A DNA stretch of 64,000 nt, taken from NCBI RefSeq assembly GCF_002958735.1, contig NZ_PPGH01000018.1, forward strand, positions 124,001 to 188,000, given 5' to 3'. The notes under the pieces were generated by a model. That model was not told the DNA's origin. It made no database searches and saw only the letters and a program-made list of their open reading frames with translations. Source of the DNA: Chromatium okenii. GTDB taxonomy: Bacteria > Pseudomonadota > Gammaproteobacteria > Chromatiales > Chromatiaceae. Every line of letters starts with the position of its first letter. The first letter of the stretch is position 1. Positions 29,637 through 39,065 of the stretch are shown here, one piece after another. The position numbers and the translations under genes were made by a program.

Positions 29637-31482
29637 CCACTACACCACAGGAAATTCCCGCTTTGTTGACACATCAAGCCAATCCTCCCGTCGATAGTCT
29701 CGTGCTCTATAAAAGTCGCCCAGCGCGAGTGGTGAGCCTCGGCGACAAGATCGAAATCGAACTCAGTGGCGGCTGCAAGCGCGTTCGCCCCAAAGATGTC
29801 GAACTGCTGCATCCCGGTCCGCTGCGCAGTCTCGCGGAACTGGAGCCACAAACTGGCGAATTTAAAGCGGCATGGGAATTGCTCGAAGGCACTGAAACTA
29901 CGTTGCAGGAATTGACAGAATTGGCGTTTAACGCATTTACGCCAGCGACAGCGTGGGCAACGTGGCAACGGGTGACGAAAGGGCTGCATTTCATCGGTCG
30001 CCCGCAAGCAATTGAAGTCCGCACCGTGAATTGATCGAACGTGAGCGGCAGAACGTGATGCCAAAGCTGCTGCCGACCGCGATTGGCACGCTTTTATAAC
30101 GCGGATGATTGCGGCGCAACCGAGCGCGGAAGATGCGCCGCGACTGGCTGAAGTGGAGCGGATGGCGCTGGGACAAATCGAACACAGTCGCGTGTTGGCG
30201 ACGCTGAAATATGCGCAAACGCCGAGTGGTGCCCAGCGAATGTTGCTCAAGGTCGGTTATTGGCAGCCGCGTCACAATCCGCATCCGCTGCGCAGCGGTG
30301 TGCAATTGAGCGATCCAGCGTTGCCAGTGCCGCCATTGCCAGACGAAGAGCGCGTTGATCTCAGGCATCTTGCTGCCTATGCCATTGATGACGAAGGCAA
30401 TCAGGACCCGGATGATGCGATCAGCATGGACGGCGAACGGCTGTGGGTGCATGTCGCCGATGTCGCAGCACTGGTTCCGCCCGATAGCGACATTGACCGT
30501 GAGGCGCGAGCGCGTGGCAGCAATCTGTATTTGCCAGAAGGCGTGATCAACATGCTGCCAGCCGTCGTGACCGAACAACTCGGATTGGGACTGCAACCGA
30601 TTTCGCCTGCGTTGTCATTCGGATTTCACTGCGACGCGCAGAACGAAATCAGCGACATCGAGATTTGCCGCAGTTGGGTGCGGGTGGAGCGCGTGAGTTA
30701 TGAAGCTGCGGAATTGCGGCTGCATGAATCGCCATTTGCGGAAATGTTGGCACTGACGCAGCAGTTTCGAGCGCAGCGAACAGCGGCTGGCGCGACCAAT
30801 TTGGAACTGCCGGATGTCAGTATTCGAGTGATCGACGACGAGATTTGCATTCGTCCACTGTCAAAACTCGCCAGTCGGGGGCTGGTGATGGATGCGATGT
30901 TGATGGCTGGCGCAGCAGTGGCGCGACGCTGTGTTGAGCTGGCGCTGCCCATTCCGTTTGCGACCCAGCTCGCGCCCGATGGCGGCGTGGAAGCGACTGA
31001 TTTAGCGGGCATGTTTGCGCGACGGCGTTATTTCAAACCGACGCGCTTGTCGATTGAACCAGAGCCACACGCCGGTTCTGGGCTGGCGCTATACACTCGC
31101 GCCACCAGTCCGCTGCGCCGTTATTCAGATTTGCTGGTACATCAACAACTTCGCGCTTGGTTGAACGGACAGGAACCACTTTCTGCGCGGCAGATTATGG
31201 AACGCTGTAGTGAGGCGGATATGGCAACAGTGGCAATTCGGCGCAGCGAGCGGTTTTCCAATCAACATTGGAAATTGCTGTATTTACAGGCGAATCCTGA
31301 CTGGCGCGGTGAAGGCGTGGTGGTCGGTTTGGAAGAACGCAGAGCGGTGGTTTAATTCCGCGCTGGCGTTGGAAACGCGCCTCCGCCTGCGTGAGGACAT
31401 GGCGCTGAATCAGGTGTTGCGGCTCGCCGTGAGCGAAGTTGATGTTGCGGATTTAACAGTGAATTTTCGAGTGCTGAGTTGA
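29633..31482 (+). CDS. RNase II family (RNB domain) ribonuclease, several frameshifts
   Basis: About 617 residues after repair. The RNB catalytic domain shows AIDDEGNQDPDDAISMDG with the metal-binding aspartates, and later SPLRRYSDLLVHQQL, the usual RNB signature. The N-terminal part (VDSLVLYKSRPARVVSLGD) resembles the short RNB proteins of gammaproteobacteria rather than full-length Rnb or Rnr. These are processive 3'-5' exoribonucleases. Missing bases are inferred near 30028 (GTGGAA to GTGAA), 30053, 31347 and 31357; the repaired frames join DAKAAADRDWHAF and LETRLRLREDMAL. The start is uncertain: TTG at 29633 overlaps the stop of the ABC gene, and GTG at 29609 is possible. Confidence 0.8.
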
Positions 31483-31536
31483 AGTGGTTGCGCCGCAAAT
31501 CGCATCACGGCTGGAGCGCAGCCACTTCAATCCAGA

Positions 31537-32064
31537 TCAAGCACTCCAGTGCCGAACGCTGCCGGTGTCGAGATGAACAAAATCGGAGCGCGGGTAATAA
31601 CCGACACCGCCACGATTGAGATTCAATGCTGCGTCGCGGAGATGACGCAGTGATAAGTCTGGAAAGCGCACATCCATCGCCTGCCCGCGCAGATGGAAAC
31701 TATTGCGGGCAACGCCATCGGACATGTTGCGCAGCATGGCGTTGGTTTGGGGCGAACGATACGCGCTCACCACTTCAAACCGCGCATCGGGATCGCCGAG
31801 ATGACTTTTGACATCGTAAAGCAGGTCGTAAAGCTGCGGGTCGATGGGCATGACATCGCCGGTGCGGTAATCGCGCAGAAAGACGTTGAGCCGTTGCAGC
31901 GCATCGCGTTGGTAATAATCGCCGATGCGATACACCACGCTGATGCGTTCATCGGAATGCAGATGGTGAAAAGACAATTGGCGCGGACGTTCAAAGGTTG
32001 ATTTCGCTAGCGCAGGCGCGGCAGCGACAGACAATAAAGCACCTAGAAAATAACGTCGATTCAT
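31537..32064 (-). CDS. YcbK-like M15 peptidase (DUF882), probable Tat substrate
   Basis: A 175-residue protein with an N-terminal MNRRYFLGALLSVAAAPALA, a short twin-arginine signal. The mature part contains the DUF882/peptidase M15 signature: VVSAYRSPQTNAML, then NSFHLRGQAMDVRFP with the zinc-binding His and Asp, then DFVHLDTG with the last His. It should be a periplasmic enzyme acting on peptidoglycan peptides, as in the YcbK/MepK group. The ATG at 32064 is the start of the Tat signal; the long upstream in-frame extension has no signal features. It is convergent with the RNB gene and divergent from the transglycosylase gene. Confidence 0.85.
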   Translation of the reverse strand: MNRRYFLGALLSVAAAPALAKSTFERPRQLSFHHLHSDERISVVYRIGDYYQRDALQRLNVFLRDYRTGDVMPIDPQLYDLLYDVKSHLGDPDARFEVVSAYRSPQTNAMLRNMSDGVARNSFHLRGQAMDVRFPDLSLRHLRDAALNLNRGGVGYYPRSDFVHLDTGSVRHWSA

Positions 32065-32319
32065 GTTCCCCCCGGTACATTTGGTCACGTTTACAAAGGG
32101 CGCGATTATAGGGGGAAGTGCTGATAAAGCAATCGTGCATTCTACTGATGTTGATTCTCGTGCACAGTTGAGACTTGACAATAGATAAAAAACCCAAGCC
32201 TTTCATCTTAATGTCTTTATTGTAACGACTGTATGACTGGTTTTATTCAGGTTAATTGACTTAATGCAATGTAAACTGCGATTTTATTGATCGCTATTAT
32301 TGAATTGAGGAGAAGTTTG

Positions 32320-32988
32320 ATGCGCAAGATCATCATGGCAATGTTAAGTGGATTGAGCGCAGCATTTTGGGTGCTGCCTGCTGGCGCAGATGTTTATAAA
32401 TATGTCGATCAGTCGGGCAATGTGTATTTCACTGACACGCCATTAAAAGGCAATCGCTATCAATTGGAATGGCATCGTGAGGCAAATAAATTGGTGCGTG
32501 ACACTGCGCCGCAGATTGTGAGTGTGCGCCCGCAGCGCCAATCGTCGCGCCCGTTATCAGGCAATCAAACTGAACGCCGAGCGACCGTGCATAATGTCGT
32601 ATTAGCAAATGCGCGACGTTATCGTTTATCGCCGGGGTTAATTCACGCAGTGATTCGCGCCGAATCGGGTTATAACCCAGCAGCGGTATCACCGGCTGGA
32701 GCGCAAGGATTGATGCAGTTAATGCCCGGAACGGCGGCGCGTTATAAGGTCTCTGATAGCTTTGATCCGCATGAAAATGTGCGCGGTGGTGCTGCGTATT
32801 TGCGGGATTTATTAAATATGTTTGATCAGGATTTACGGTTGGCGTTGGCGGGTTATAACGCTGGTGAAGGCGCAGTACTTAAATATGGGCGGCAAATTCC
32901 GCCGTATGCAGAAACGCAAGATTATGTGCGCAAGGTGTTAGATTTTTTTCGTGCCGAGCAGCCAAGCAGTTTATTAACCGCTCGTTGA
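32320..32988 (+). CDS. Lytic transglycosylase with an N-terminal DUF4124 domain
   Basis: A 222-residue secreted enzyme. After a signal peptide (cleavage near PAGADVYK) comes a DUF4124 segment with VYKYVDQSGNVYFTDTP. An SLT domain starts near residue 90: ESGYNPAAVSPAGAQGLMQLMP contains the catalytic Glu, and ALAGYNAGEGAV and YVRKVL complete the pattern. It cleaves glycan strands of peptidoglycan to 1,6-anhydro ends in the periplasm. A GAGGAGAAG ribosome site stands five bases before the ATG at 32320, which favours it over the upstream in-frame codon. A hairpin with a T run lies at its end. Confidence 0.92.
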   Translation: MRKIIMAMLSGLSAAFWVLPAGADVYKYVDQSGNVYFTDTPLKGNRYQLEWHREANKLVRDTAPQIVSVRPQRQSSRPLSGNQTERRATVHNVVLANARRYRLSPGLIHAVIRAESGYNPAAVSPAGAQGLMQLMPGTAARYKVSDSFDPHENVRGGAAYLRDLLNMFDQDLRLALAGYNAGEGAVLKYGRQIPPYAETQDYVRKVLDFFRAEQPSSLLTAR

Positions 32989-33001
32989 CGGCGGTTTTTT
33001 T
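32975..33001 (+). terminator. Probable terminator of the transglycosylase gene
   Basis: AACCGC and GGCGGTT form an imperfect stem around the stop codon, followed by a run of seven T. It overlaps the last codons of the transglycosylase. Confidence 0.55.
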
Positions 33002-33023
33002 GTGTCAAAGAAACGTTGAAAAA

Positions 33024-33072
33024 AGTTGTCAGTTTTCAGTTGTCAGTAAAAATACGATGAGCACTGAAAACT
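33024..33072. repeat. Intergenic hairpin, AGTTTTCAGT family
   Basis: AGTTTTCAGT (33031-33040) is matched by ACTGAAAACT (33063-33072), a perfect 10-bp inverted repeat. It is flanked by a GTTGTCAG tandem that recurs at 40516-40541 and elsewhere. It fills the short gap between the transglycosylase and the convergent nuclease gene. Confidence 0.55.
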
Positions 33073-33084
33073 GCCAATAAAGAT

Positions 33085-34965
33085 TCAAGCCGCCGCTTCA
33101 ATTTGTAATTCATCATTCTGAAAACGGCGCTGCGCTTCTGGGAAATGCAGCCACGCCAGCAAGCCCGTAATGAATTCTCGCGCTGCCGGACACACCGTTC
33201 CGCGTGGTGATTGCGGATCGGCAGCCATCGCCACTGCGCCCTGCAAAAACTCCAGCGTTCCCACCGGACGATCCGCTCCATCCAGCGACCAAGTCACCGA
33301 CGGATCACGAAACCGCACCACTGCGCCGCGTTCTGGTTTCACCGGGCTGGCGACCCACACTTGACGCACGATCTGCGCTCCCGATTCAGTGTCCCGAATC
33401 ATTTGGTATTTGCTCGTGCCTTCCCAATGATGCATTTCGATCCGCGAGGTGTATTTCGCATCAATCACAATCGCGTGTGCCAACTGCGGCGGTTTGCCTT
33501 GCACCGGCGGGTCAAAGATTTCCATGATGACATCCGGCGACCACGGCACTTCGCCTTCGCGTCCCTGAAATAAGCTGTCACCGCTGCGCCGCGCCAGCTC
33601 CCGCGACACAATCCACGGCTCATAACGCAGCAACACCCGTCGCCCGTCGGCAGCAGTAAATCCCAACTGCGTATCTCGGCGCAGATCGACCGTGAACAAT
33701 TGCGAACCGAGACGGCGGAATAGGCTGTCATGGCTGCTCGGACGCAAACCAATGTCTTCACAGGCAGCGGCAATTTGTAAAAACACCCATTGTTCATACA
33801 TGCGCCACGTCGGTTTGCTGCGCTCGTCCACACTGTGTTCCAACAGCAGCGTGGAGCGTTGCAAATACTCGCGCATCGACCGCCAAAACCGATGGTAATT
33901 CAAGACGTAACGAAAAATTGGCGTCGGTTCTCGCGGCGCAATGGCGCGTTGCTGGCGCAAAAACGGCAGTTCCAACATGCCGCGCAGCGCCCGATCAATG
34001 CGCTGGGCGCGAGCGATGGCCTCGTTCAGTTTGTCCAATTTGGGTTGATCAAACGCTTCATACAGCGACGCTTCACCGCCAAACCGATGATTACGATAGG
34101 GTTTATCGGCAACGATGCGCTGGCGCTCGGCGCTGGCGTGACCGGCGCAATCCTTGGTGCGCTCGCGGATCAAATCTAAAAACCAGCGAATGACGCCGTG
34201 CTCGACGCATTGGGTGTGCGCGATGATCCGCAAACGCGGTCCGACAATTCCGCCCTCGGTGGACGGACGACGCGGATCAATCCCGCGAGCGACAAACCAC
34301 GAGAGCCCGTCATTGGTCAGGCGCTCCGATCCCGTCCACGTCGCCACGCGCCGCTCGGAACGGAGGAACACCTCCGGCTGCCGTGAGATTTCCAACAGGC
34401 TGCAACTGACTTCCTGCACCAGCGCCTCCAGCACGCGCAATTCCAGTTGCGCGGATTGCGGCGGGAGTTTGACGGCAGCGCGGGATTGCGGTTTGCCTTT
34501 GGCGATTCCGGCGAACGATTTTGATGCTAAATCAAAGAGTAAGCCGCTGGATAAACTCGCCAAATCGCCGACCATGGCGGCAAAGACTGCTTCCGTTACT
34601 TTCGATGCAGACACCGCCAGCAGCAGCGTTAAGCGCAATTGCCATGCGGCGGCTGGCGCGTGTTCCAACCGCGAAAACAGTTTGATGTCCACCAAACCGC
34701 GTGCGCTTTCTAAATAGCGTTCGCCCGGCCATTCGACGTGTCGCCGATAGGCTTTGCCGATGGCAGTGGCTGGCGCGACATCGCCAATTTGAATGCGATA
34801 TTCCAACTCCGGCTCTTTCGGACTGACTTCAAAGGTCAACCGATCCATTTCCTGACAGGCGGGCGCAGCGCCAGCCATCACGCTATCCAAAGGCACGGTC
34901 ACCACGCAGTCATCGTGGTGATACACCGCAAACATCGGCACATCGTCGTTCTCGTGTTTGCTCAT
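33085..34965 (-). CDS. DUF2357/McrC-like nuclease of a McrBC-type pair
   Basis: About 626 residues. The long helical N-terminal and central region has the character of DUF2357 proteins. A PD-(D/E)XK nuclease core follows near residues 480-510: WSPDVIMEIFDP supplies the first Asp, and HAIVIDAKYTSR supplies the D-x-K pair, with a further helix TSKYQMIRDT. McrC of the modified-DNA restriction enzyme McrBC has this nuclease fold. It is encoded directly after the AAA gene. TTG at 34998 would overlap that gene's stop (TTGA), while ATG at 34965 has GAGGG nine bases upstream; the ATG is preferred. It probably cuts DNA when activated by its partner. Target modification or phage range is unknown. Confidence 0.75.
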   Translation of the reverse strand: MSKHENDDVPMFAVYHHDDCVVTVPLDSVMAGAAPACQEMDRLTFEVSPKEPELEYRIQIGDVAPATAIGKAYRRHVEWPGERYLESARGLVDIKLFSRLEHAPAAAWQLRLTLLLAVSASKVTEAVFAAMVGDLASLSSGLLFDLASKSFAGIAKGKPQSRAAVKLPPQSAQLELRVLEALVQEVSCSLLEISRQPEVFLRSERRVATWTGSERLTNDGLSWFVARGIDPRRPSTEGGIVGPRLRIIAHTQCVEHGVIRWFLDLIRERTKDCAGHASAERQRIVADKPYRNHRFGGEASLYEAFDQPKLDKLNEAIARAQRIDRALRGMLELPFLRQQRAIAPREPTPIFRYVLNYHRFWRSMREYLQRSTLLLEHSVDERSKPTWRMYEQWVFLQIAAACEDIGLRPSSHDSLFRRLGSQLFTVDLRRDTQLGFTAADGRRVLLRYEPWIVSRELARRSGDSLFQGREGEVPWSPDVIMEIFDPPVQGKPPQLAHAIVIDAKYTSRIEMHHWEGTSKYQMIRDTESGAQIVRQVWVASPVKPERGAVVRFRDPSVTWSLDGADRPVGTLEFLQGAVAMAADPQSPRGTVCPAAREFITGLLAWLHFPEAQRRFQNDELQIEAAA

Positions 34966-34994
34966 CGCGTCGCCCTCATGCAGTTCGCCAACGT

Positions 34995-37529
34995 TCAAGC
35001 ATCGACTTCAAACGCATCAAAATCAATTGCTTGTGCGCTTTCGGCCGCGATCCGCTCCAACAATTGCAGCGCCCCGGAAAAGGTGCTGCCGTGGTTTTCT
35101 AAAATGCTGCGCAGGTCGTCGAGCGCCCGCCGCGATTCCGCCCGGAAAATACCGCGTACCTGACTGAGCACCCGCTGGCGCAACTGCATATCAAACGCCT
35201 CCTCCGCCGAGCACAGATTGCCGGCGCTGGCGACAAACCGCGCAATTGCTTGATAACGGCGCGGCGTCAACGGACTACCGAGCACTGCCAGCGGCTGCTG
35301 CATCGCATCAATCACCGACGCGGCTTGCCCAGTCAGCGTCATGTCACACGTCCACGAATCGAAGCTGGCAACCGTCACCGGCGCACCACTCGGCGGCGTG
35401 ACCGATGAAGTAGACGCAGTGCGCTGCAAACTGCCAAAAGGCACTGCTTCTAAACGCAATTCATTCGCTCGGTCGCGCAAACGTTGACTTAATGGCTTCG
35501 TCGTTTCGTCGTAATTCACCGTGCCAATAAAACGCAAATTGCTATTCAATGGAATACGCGCCCATTCGCGCCACGGATCAGCACGACACACTGCCGAAGG
35601 TGAAAAAACACCGACGGAACGCTGCTGCCCAGCACGCGGCAATGCCTGTAAAAAGCCACTAAAATAATGCTCAGGCTGCGCCAAATTCATTTCATCTAAG
35701 CAAATCATCCATAGCCCGCTATCACGACCATTGCGCTCGGTTTCCATTGCCGCCCAGACCAAATGCTCGAATAAACCCGTCGCAGCGGGCTGAAACTTTT
35801 CTTCCAGCAAATTAGCACGCCCCAATAAATCGCCCGGCTCTAACCACGATGGACTGACATCAACCGCCAAATAACGTGATTCATCACCCGCCAATGCCTG
35901 CGCGTATAACACCGGCAATGAGGATTTACCCGTTCCCGAATAGCCGCCAAGAATGGTTAAATCACCACATTTCACGCTGAGATGAAACGCCACCAAATCA
36001 AGTGGACGAAACCGAAAACCCGCATTCGCTACATGCTCTTTGAAACGATTAAAAAAGGCTTCTTCTTTTTCCAAACCGCGCACACTGCTAATTTCTTTAA
36101 GAAACGCTGGCGGCTCCAATAAGGGCGGCGGAGCAGTCATTGCTGACGGTTTTTCGGTTGCAGTGCTGGCGTGGTATTCATTAGCGTTCGCAGTTAATAC
36201 GCCAATTTGCGTTAAAAATGGACTCATCGACAGAAAATCTTTAAGCAATTCCTGCCGATTATTCACAAAACGCGCCGCAACTTCTTTTAAACCTTCTTCC
36301 AGTATTTGCCGCTGCTGTGCAATATCGGCTCGCGCCTGTTCAATCGACGTATTTTCAGTGGCTTTCCATTGCTCAAAACCTAAACGTTGCTGCTGCAAAT
36401 CTGCTTCAAGTTGCGCTTCTTCTTGACGACGGCGGCGTTCCAAATCATTGGTTAAGCGCCCAATCTGATGAATTAAATCTTGCTCCTGTTGGCGTAAATT
36501 GTTGATTTTTTCTTCAACTTCTGCGCTCAATTTTGCGGTGTGGGTTTCAATATGTAACCGTGCGCGGTTGGTAATTGCCCTTTCAATTTGATTTTCTAAC
36601 ACACCAGAATCGAGAATACTTTCAACCAATTCTTCAACTGCTTCAGTTTGTCCGGTTAAGCGCGTATTGAGAAACTTAAAGACATCAACGACATCATTCG
36701 GACCTAAATGATCCTGTGTCGTGAGATAAACTTGGCTGACATCTTTCCATTCCTGCATAAAATCGCGCAATCGTTTACGCGGTAAAACCTGTTTGGCAAC
36801 TTGCCGCACTACTTCGTCATCGCTATACAACCGAATTCGTTCTAAGGCTTCATTTTGCTGTAGTGCTTCAAACCGCTCCCACGTTAAAATGTGATAACTG
36901 GGCGAAAAGGTATCAATTGATTTATTGAGTGGTTGATCGCAAGCAGAAAGTAAAATGCGATGGCGTGTAATAAAACCGGGGTCTTTTTGTACTCGTGCTG
37001 CATCAAACACGGTGGTTTCAAGACTTGATTGCGGTTTAAATAACGTAATGAGATAGCGACCGCGATATTCCCATTCCGCCTTAAATGGTCCATAGATGCG
37101 TTCACCAAGCCGGACTAAAATCAATGACGTGGGCGGATGATCAAGTTCAAGTGCATTGGCACGATTGATAAGATCACGGCGATCTAAATTTTTTGGTCCA
37201 TCAACGATTTCAATCACGTTTCGGAGACCGCCGAGTCTGACCGAATCCCATTCAAATTGAAATTTATCTTTATCGCTATCTTTTGGGTCAAATTGTGCGG
37301 CTTCTTCGACGCGCCCCACAATTAGCCGACCGGGAACTAATTCCTGTTGCGGCGAAATGCCACGAATTAACCACCAGCATAATTCTCGATTGGGATAATC
37401 GCCTTCTCTTACTGGACCAAGGCGTTCATTTTCAATCACTGCGATTGGTCTGACCGTTACAAATTGATTGTCATTTAACCAAAACGGCTGTTGGGCGATT
37501 GCCGCAACAATTTCTGTTCCACGCGCCAT
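34995..37529 (-). CDS. McrB-like AAA+ NTPase with a long coiled coil
   Basis: An 844-residue protein. The N-terminal 300 residues are of unknown fold, possibly a sensor. About residues 320-420 form a strong coiled coil (many Glu, Gln, Arg). A McrB/dynein-type AAA domain follows, with Walker A GGYSGTGKSS near 530, Walker B MICLDEMNLAQPEHYF near 610 and the sensor region IGTVNYDETTKPLSQRLRDRA near 670. Classical McrB has MNTAD at the last position, which gives GTP specificity; here it is VNYDE, so nucleotide preference is open. With the DUF2357 nuclease it makes a McrBC-like two-gene module. Coiled-coil McrB relatives have been described as likely antiviral systems. It is the first gene of its operon. 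Confidence 0.78.
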   Translation of the reverse strand: MARGTEIVAAIAQQPFWLNDNQFVTVRPIAVIENERLGPVREGDYPNRELCWWLIRGISPQQELVPGRLIVGRVEEAAQFDPKDSDKDKFQFEWDSVRLGGLRNVIEIVDGPKNLDRRDLINRANALELDHPPTSLILVRLGERIYGPFKAEWEYRGRYLITLFKPQSSLETTVFDAARVQKDPGFITRHRILLSACDQPLNKSIDTFSPSYHILTWERFEALQQNEALERIRLYSDDEVVRQVAKQVLPRKRLRDFMQEWKDVSQVYLTTQDHLGPNDVVDVFKFLNTRLTGQTEAVEELVESILDSGVLENQIERAITNRARLHIETHTAKLSAEVEEKINNLRQQEQDLIHQIGRLTNDLERRRRQEEAQLEADLQQQRLGFEQWKATENTSIEQARADIAQQRQILEEGLKEVAARFVNNRQELLKDFLSMSPFLTQIGVLTANANEYHASTATEKPSAMTAPPPLLEPPAFLKEISSVRGLEKEEAFFNRFKEHVANAGFRFRPLDLVAFHLSVKCGDLTILGGYSGTGKSSLPVLYAQALAGDESRYLAVDVSPSWLEPGDLLGRANLLEEKFQPAATGLFEHLVWAAMETERNGRDSGLWMICLDEMNLAQPEHYFSGFLQALPRAGQQRSVGVFSPSAVCRADPWREWARIPLNSNLRFIGTVNYDETTKPLSQRLRDRANELRLEAVPFGSLQRTASTSSVTPPSGAPVTVASFDSWTCDMTLTGQAASVIDAMQQPLAVLGSPLTPRRYQAIARFVASAGNLCSAEEAFDMQLRQRVLSQVRGIFRAESRRALDDLRSILENHGSTFSGALQLLERIAAESAQAIDFDAFEVDA

Positions 37530-38079
37530 GCTATACGCTCCTTATTTTGAGATTTGATTGAGTATTACTGCATTAGCAACATAATGACAACTTGGACATT
37601 TTTGATTGGTGTGATGCAGATGTATTTTAATCACTATTCCGCAGTTCCAATATTTTTTGTACGTCAATATATCGACAACCATTTCCTGCCTTGGTCAATA
37701 ATTGCTTTATTCAAGCCTGATGTTTGTTTGAAGGTCGAGGTTGTAATTTTGCAAGCATGTCTGCCGATTTTTTGAAGCTGTTGAAAGTAGTGGTTACGCG
37801 GTTGGCACGAATTCTCCCCTTAGTAAAAGGGGAACAAGTGGATTTAAGTCTTTGGTGTCGAAGATAAATCCACCCTAATCTCCTTCTGCTAAGAGGAGAA
37901 TTTCTAGGATTTGAACACGAGTCAATGCTCAACTGCGTAACTCCTACAGTATATTGAACAACAACTGCGTCCAAGCACATAGAAAGCTATCGCTCGTGAG
38001 TTGCTACACCCCCGATCTGAAGAGACAGAGGTTTTGCGGCTCAACTTGATAACAATTTTCATTTTCACGGTAATCGACG
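37530..38079. other. Gene-free stretch of 550 bases with repeat remnants
   Basis: No supported gene. It contains a degenerate G/C-run palindrome (37809-37908) and two direct copies of AACTGCGT (37931 and 37963), half-elements of the TGACGCAGTT repeat family. It is likely the promoter region of the McrBC-like operon on one side and of the hydrolase on the other. No clear promoter was resolved. Confidence 0.6.
37809..37908. repeat. Degenerate relative of the G/C-run palindromic element
   Basis: The left end GAATTCTCCCCTTAGTAAAAGG and the right end CTGCTAAGAGGAGAATTTC are inverted copies with mismatches. GGATTTAAG and ATAAATCCACC also pair internally. Same design as the elements in recD and the ABC gene, but more worn. 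Confidence 0.55.
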
Positions 38080-38964
38080 ATGACAGATTCAAACGCTTCT
38101 CCAACACCCAGCCAATTCCTCGATGTCAACGGATTTAGAGTGCATTATCAACGTGTTGGCTCCGGTGCAACGCTGATTGTGTTATTACACGGCAGCTTTT
38201 TAAGTCTGCGTTCGTGGCGGCATGTATTCGCGGAATTAAGCGCACACGCCACCGTTGTTGCTATTGATCGACCAGTGTGCGGATTCACCTCGCGTCCCGT
38301 GCCTAAAAGTGGCGGCGCAGCACTCTATAGTGCTGATGCACAAAGTGATTTGGTCGCCGCTCTGATTGAACAACTTGGTTTTCAACGCGCCATTCTCATC
38401 GGTCATTCCACCGGCGGAACCGTGGCGTTGCTCACTGCGCTGCGTCATCCCGACAAGGTGCAAGCGTTGGTGCTGGTCGGCGCGATGATTTACAGCGGTT
38501 ATGCCACCAGCCAATTGCCTGCGCCAGTGCATCGCATGATGACGGCACTTAAACCATTGTTTGTAAAGCTAATGCGCGTGATGATTCAACGTTTGTACAC
38601 CAAAGCACTGCGGGCACTGTGGCATCAGCAGGAGCGCCTGACCGATGACGACATCGCTGCCTATCGCGCTGATTTTATGATTGGTTCATGGGATCGCGCC
38701 TTTTTGGAATCCTTTTTAGCGACTCATCGTTTGGACTTGGAAGCGCAGTTGCTCAATTTAACGCTGCCGGTATTGGTCATTAGCGGCGAGCATGACCGAG
38801 CAGTCAAACTCGCTGAAAGTCAACGGCTGGCGGATGAATTGCCGAGTGCAGAATTGATCGTGATTCCTGATTGCGGTCACATTCCGCACGAAGAAACGCC
38901 CAGCGCATTTCTCGCTGCCGTCAACGGATTTATTCAACATCATGCCAATATAAAATTGGTATAA
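38080..38964 (+). CDS. Alpha/beta hydrolase
   Basis: A 294-residue soluble alpha/beta-hydrolase-fold enzyme. It has the oxyanion motif LLHGSFLSLRSW, nucleophile elbow LIGHSTGGTV (catalytic Ser), acid in ISGEHDRAV and base His in PDCGHIPHEETP. Such proteins are esterases, lipases, dehalogenases or C-C hydrolases; the substrate cannot be predicted. No signal peptide is seen. It stands alone, with a gene-free region upstream and the convergent HAD gene downstream. The ATG at 38080 has only a weak purine stretch upstream. Confidence 0.85.
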   Translation: MTDSNASPTPSQFLDVNGFRVHYQRVGSGATLIVLLHGSFLSLRSWRHVFAELSAHATVVAIDRPVCGFTSRPVPKSGGAALYSADAQSDLVAALIEQLGFQRAILIGHSTGGTVALLTALRHPDKVQALVLVGAMIYSGYATSQLPAPVHRMMTALKPLFVKLMRVMIQRLYTKALRALWHQQERLTDDDIAAYRADFMIGSWDRAFLESFLATHRLDLEAQLLNLTLPVLVISGEHDRAVKLAESQRLADELPSAELIVIPDCGHIPHEETPSAFLAAVNGFIQHHANIKLV

Positions 38965-39065
38965 CGTATTGATTTAGTTCTCGGTTGGCGATTATCAATA
39001 ACAACGCTATTTGTTACTGAAACTGACAACCGACAACTTTTTCAACTCCGTCACTCCCAGAGTGA

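Noticed and set aside
15116..31482. Very frequent GCTGGCGC / GCGCCAGC octamers, possibly a highly iterated signal like HIP1
   Set aside because: Most copies read as Leu-Ala or Ala-Gly codon pairs in coding DNA on either strand, so codon preference is a sufficient explanation without a count against expectation.
37554..37775. A 73-codon open frame in the gap between the McrBC-like operon and the hydrolase
   Set aside because: No ribosome site, no domain, and it runs into repeat remnants.
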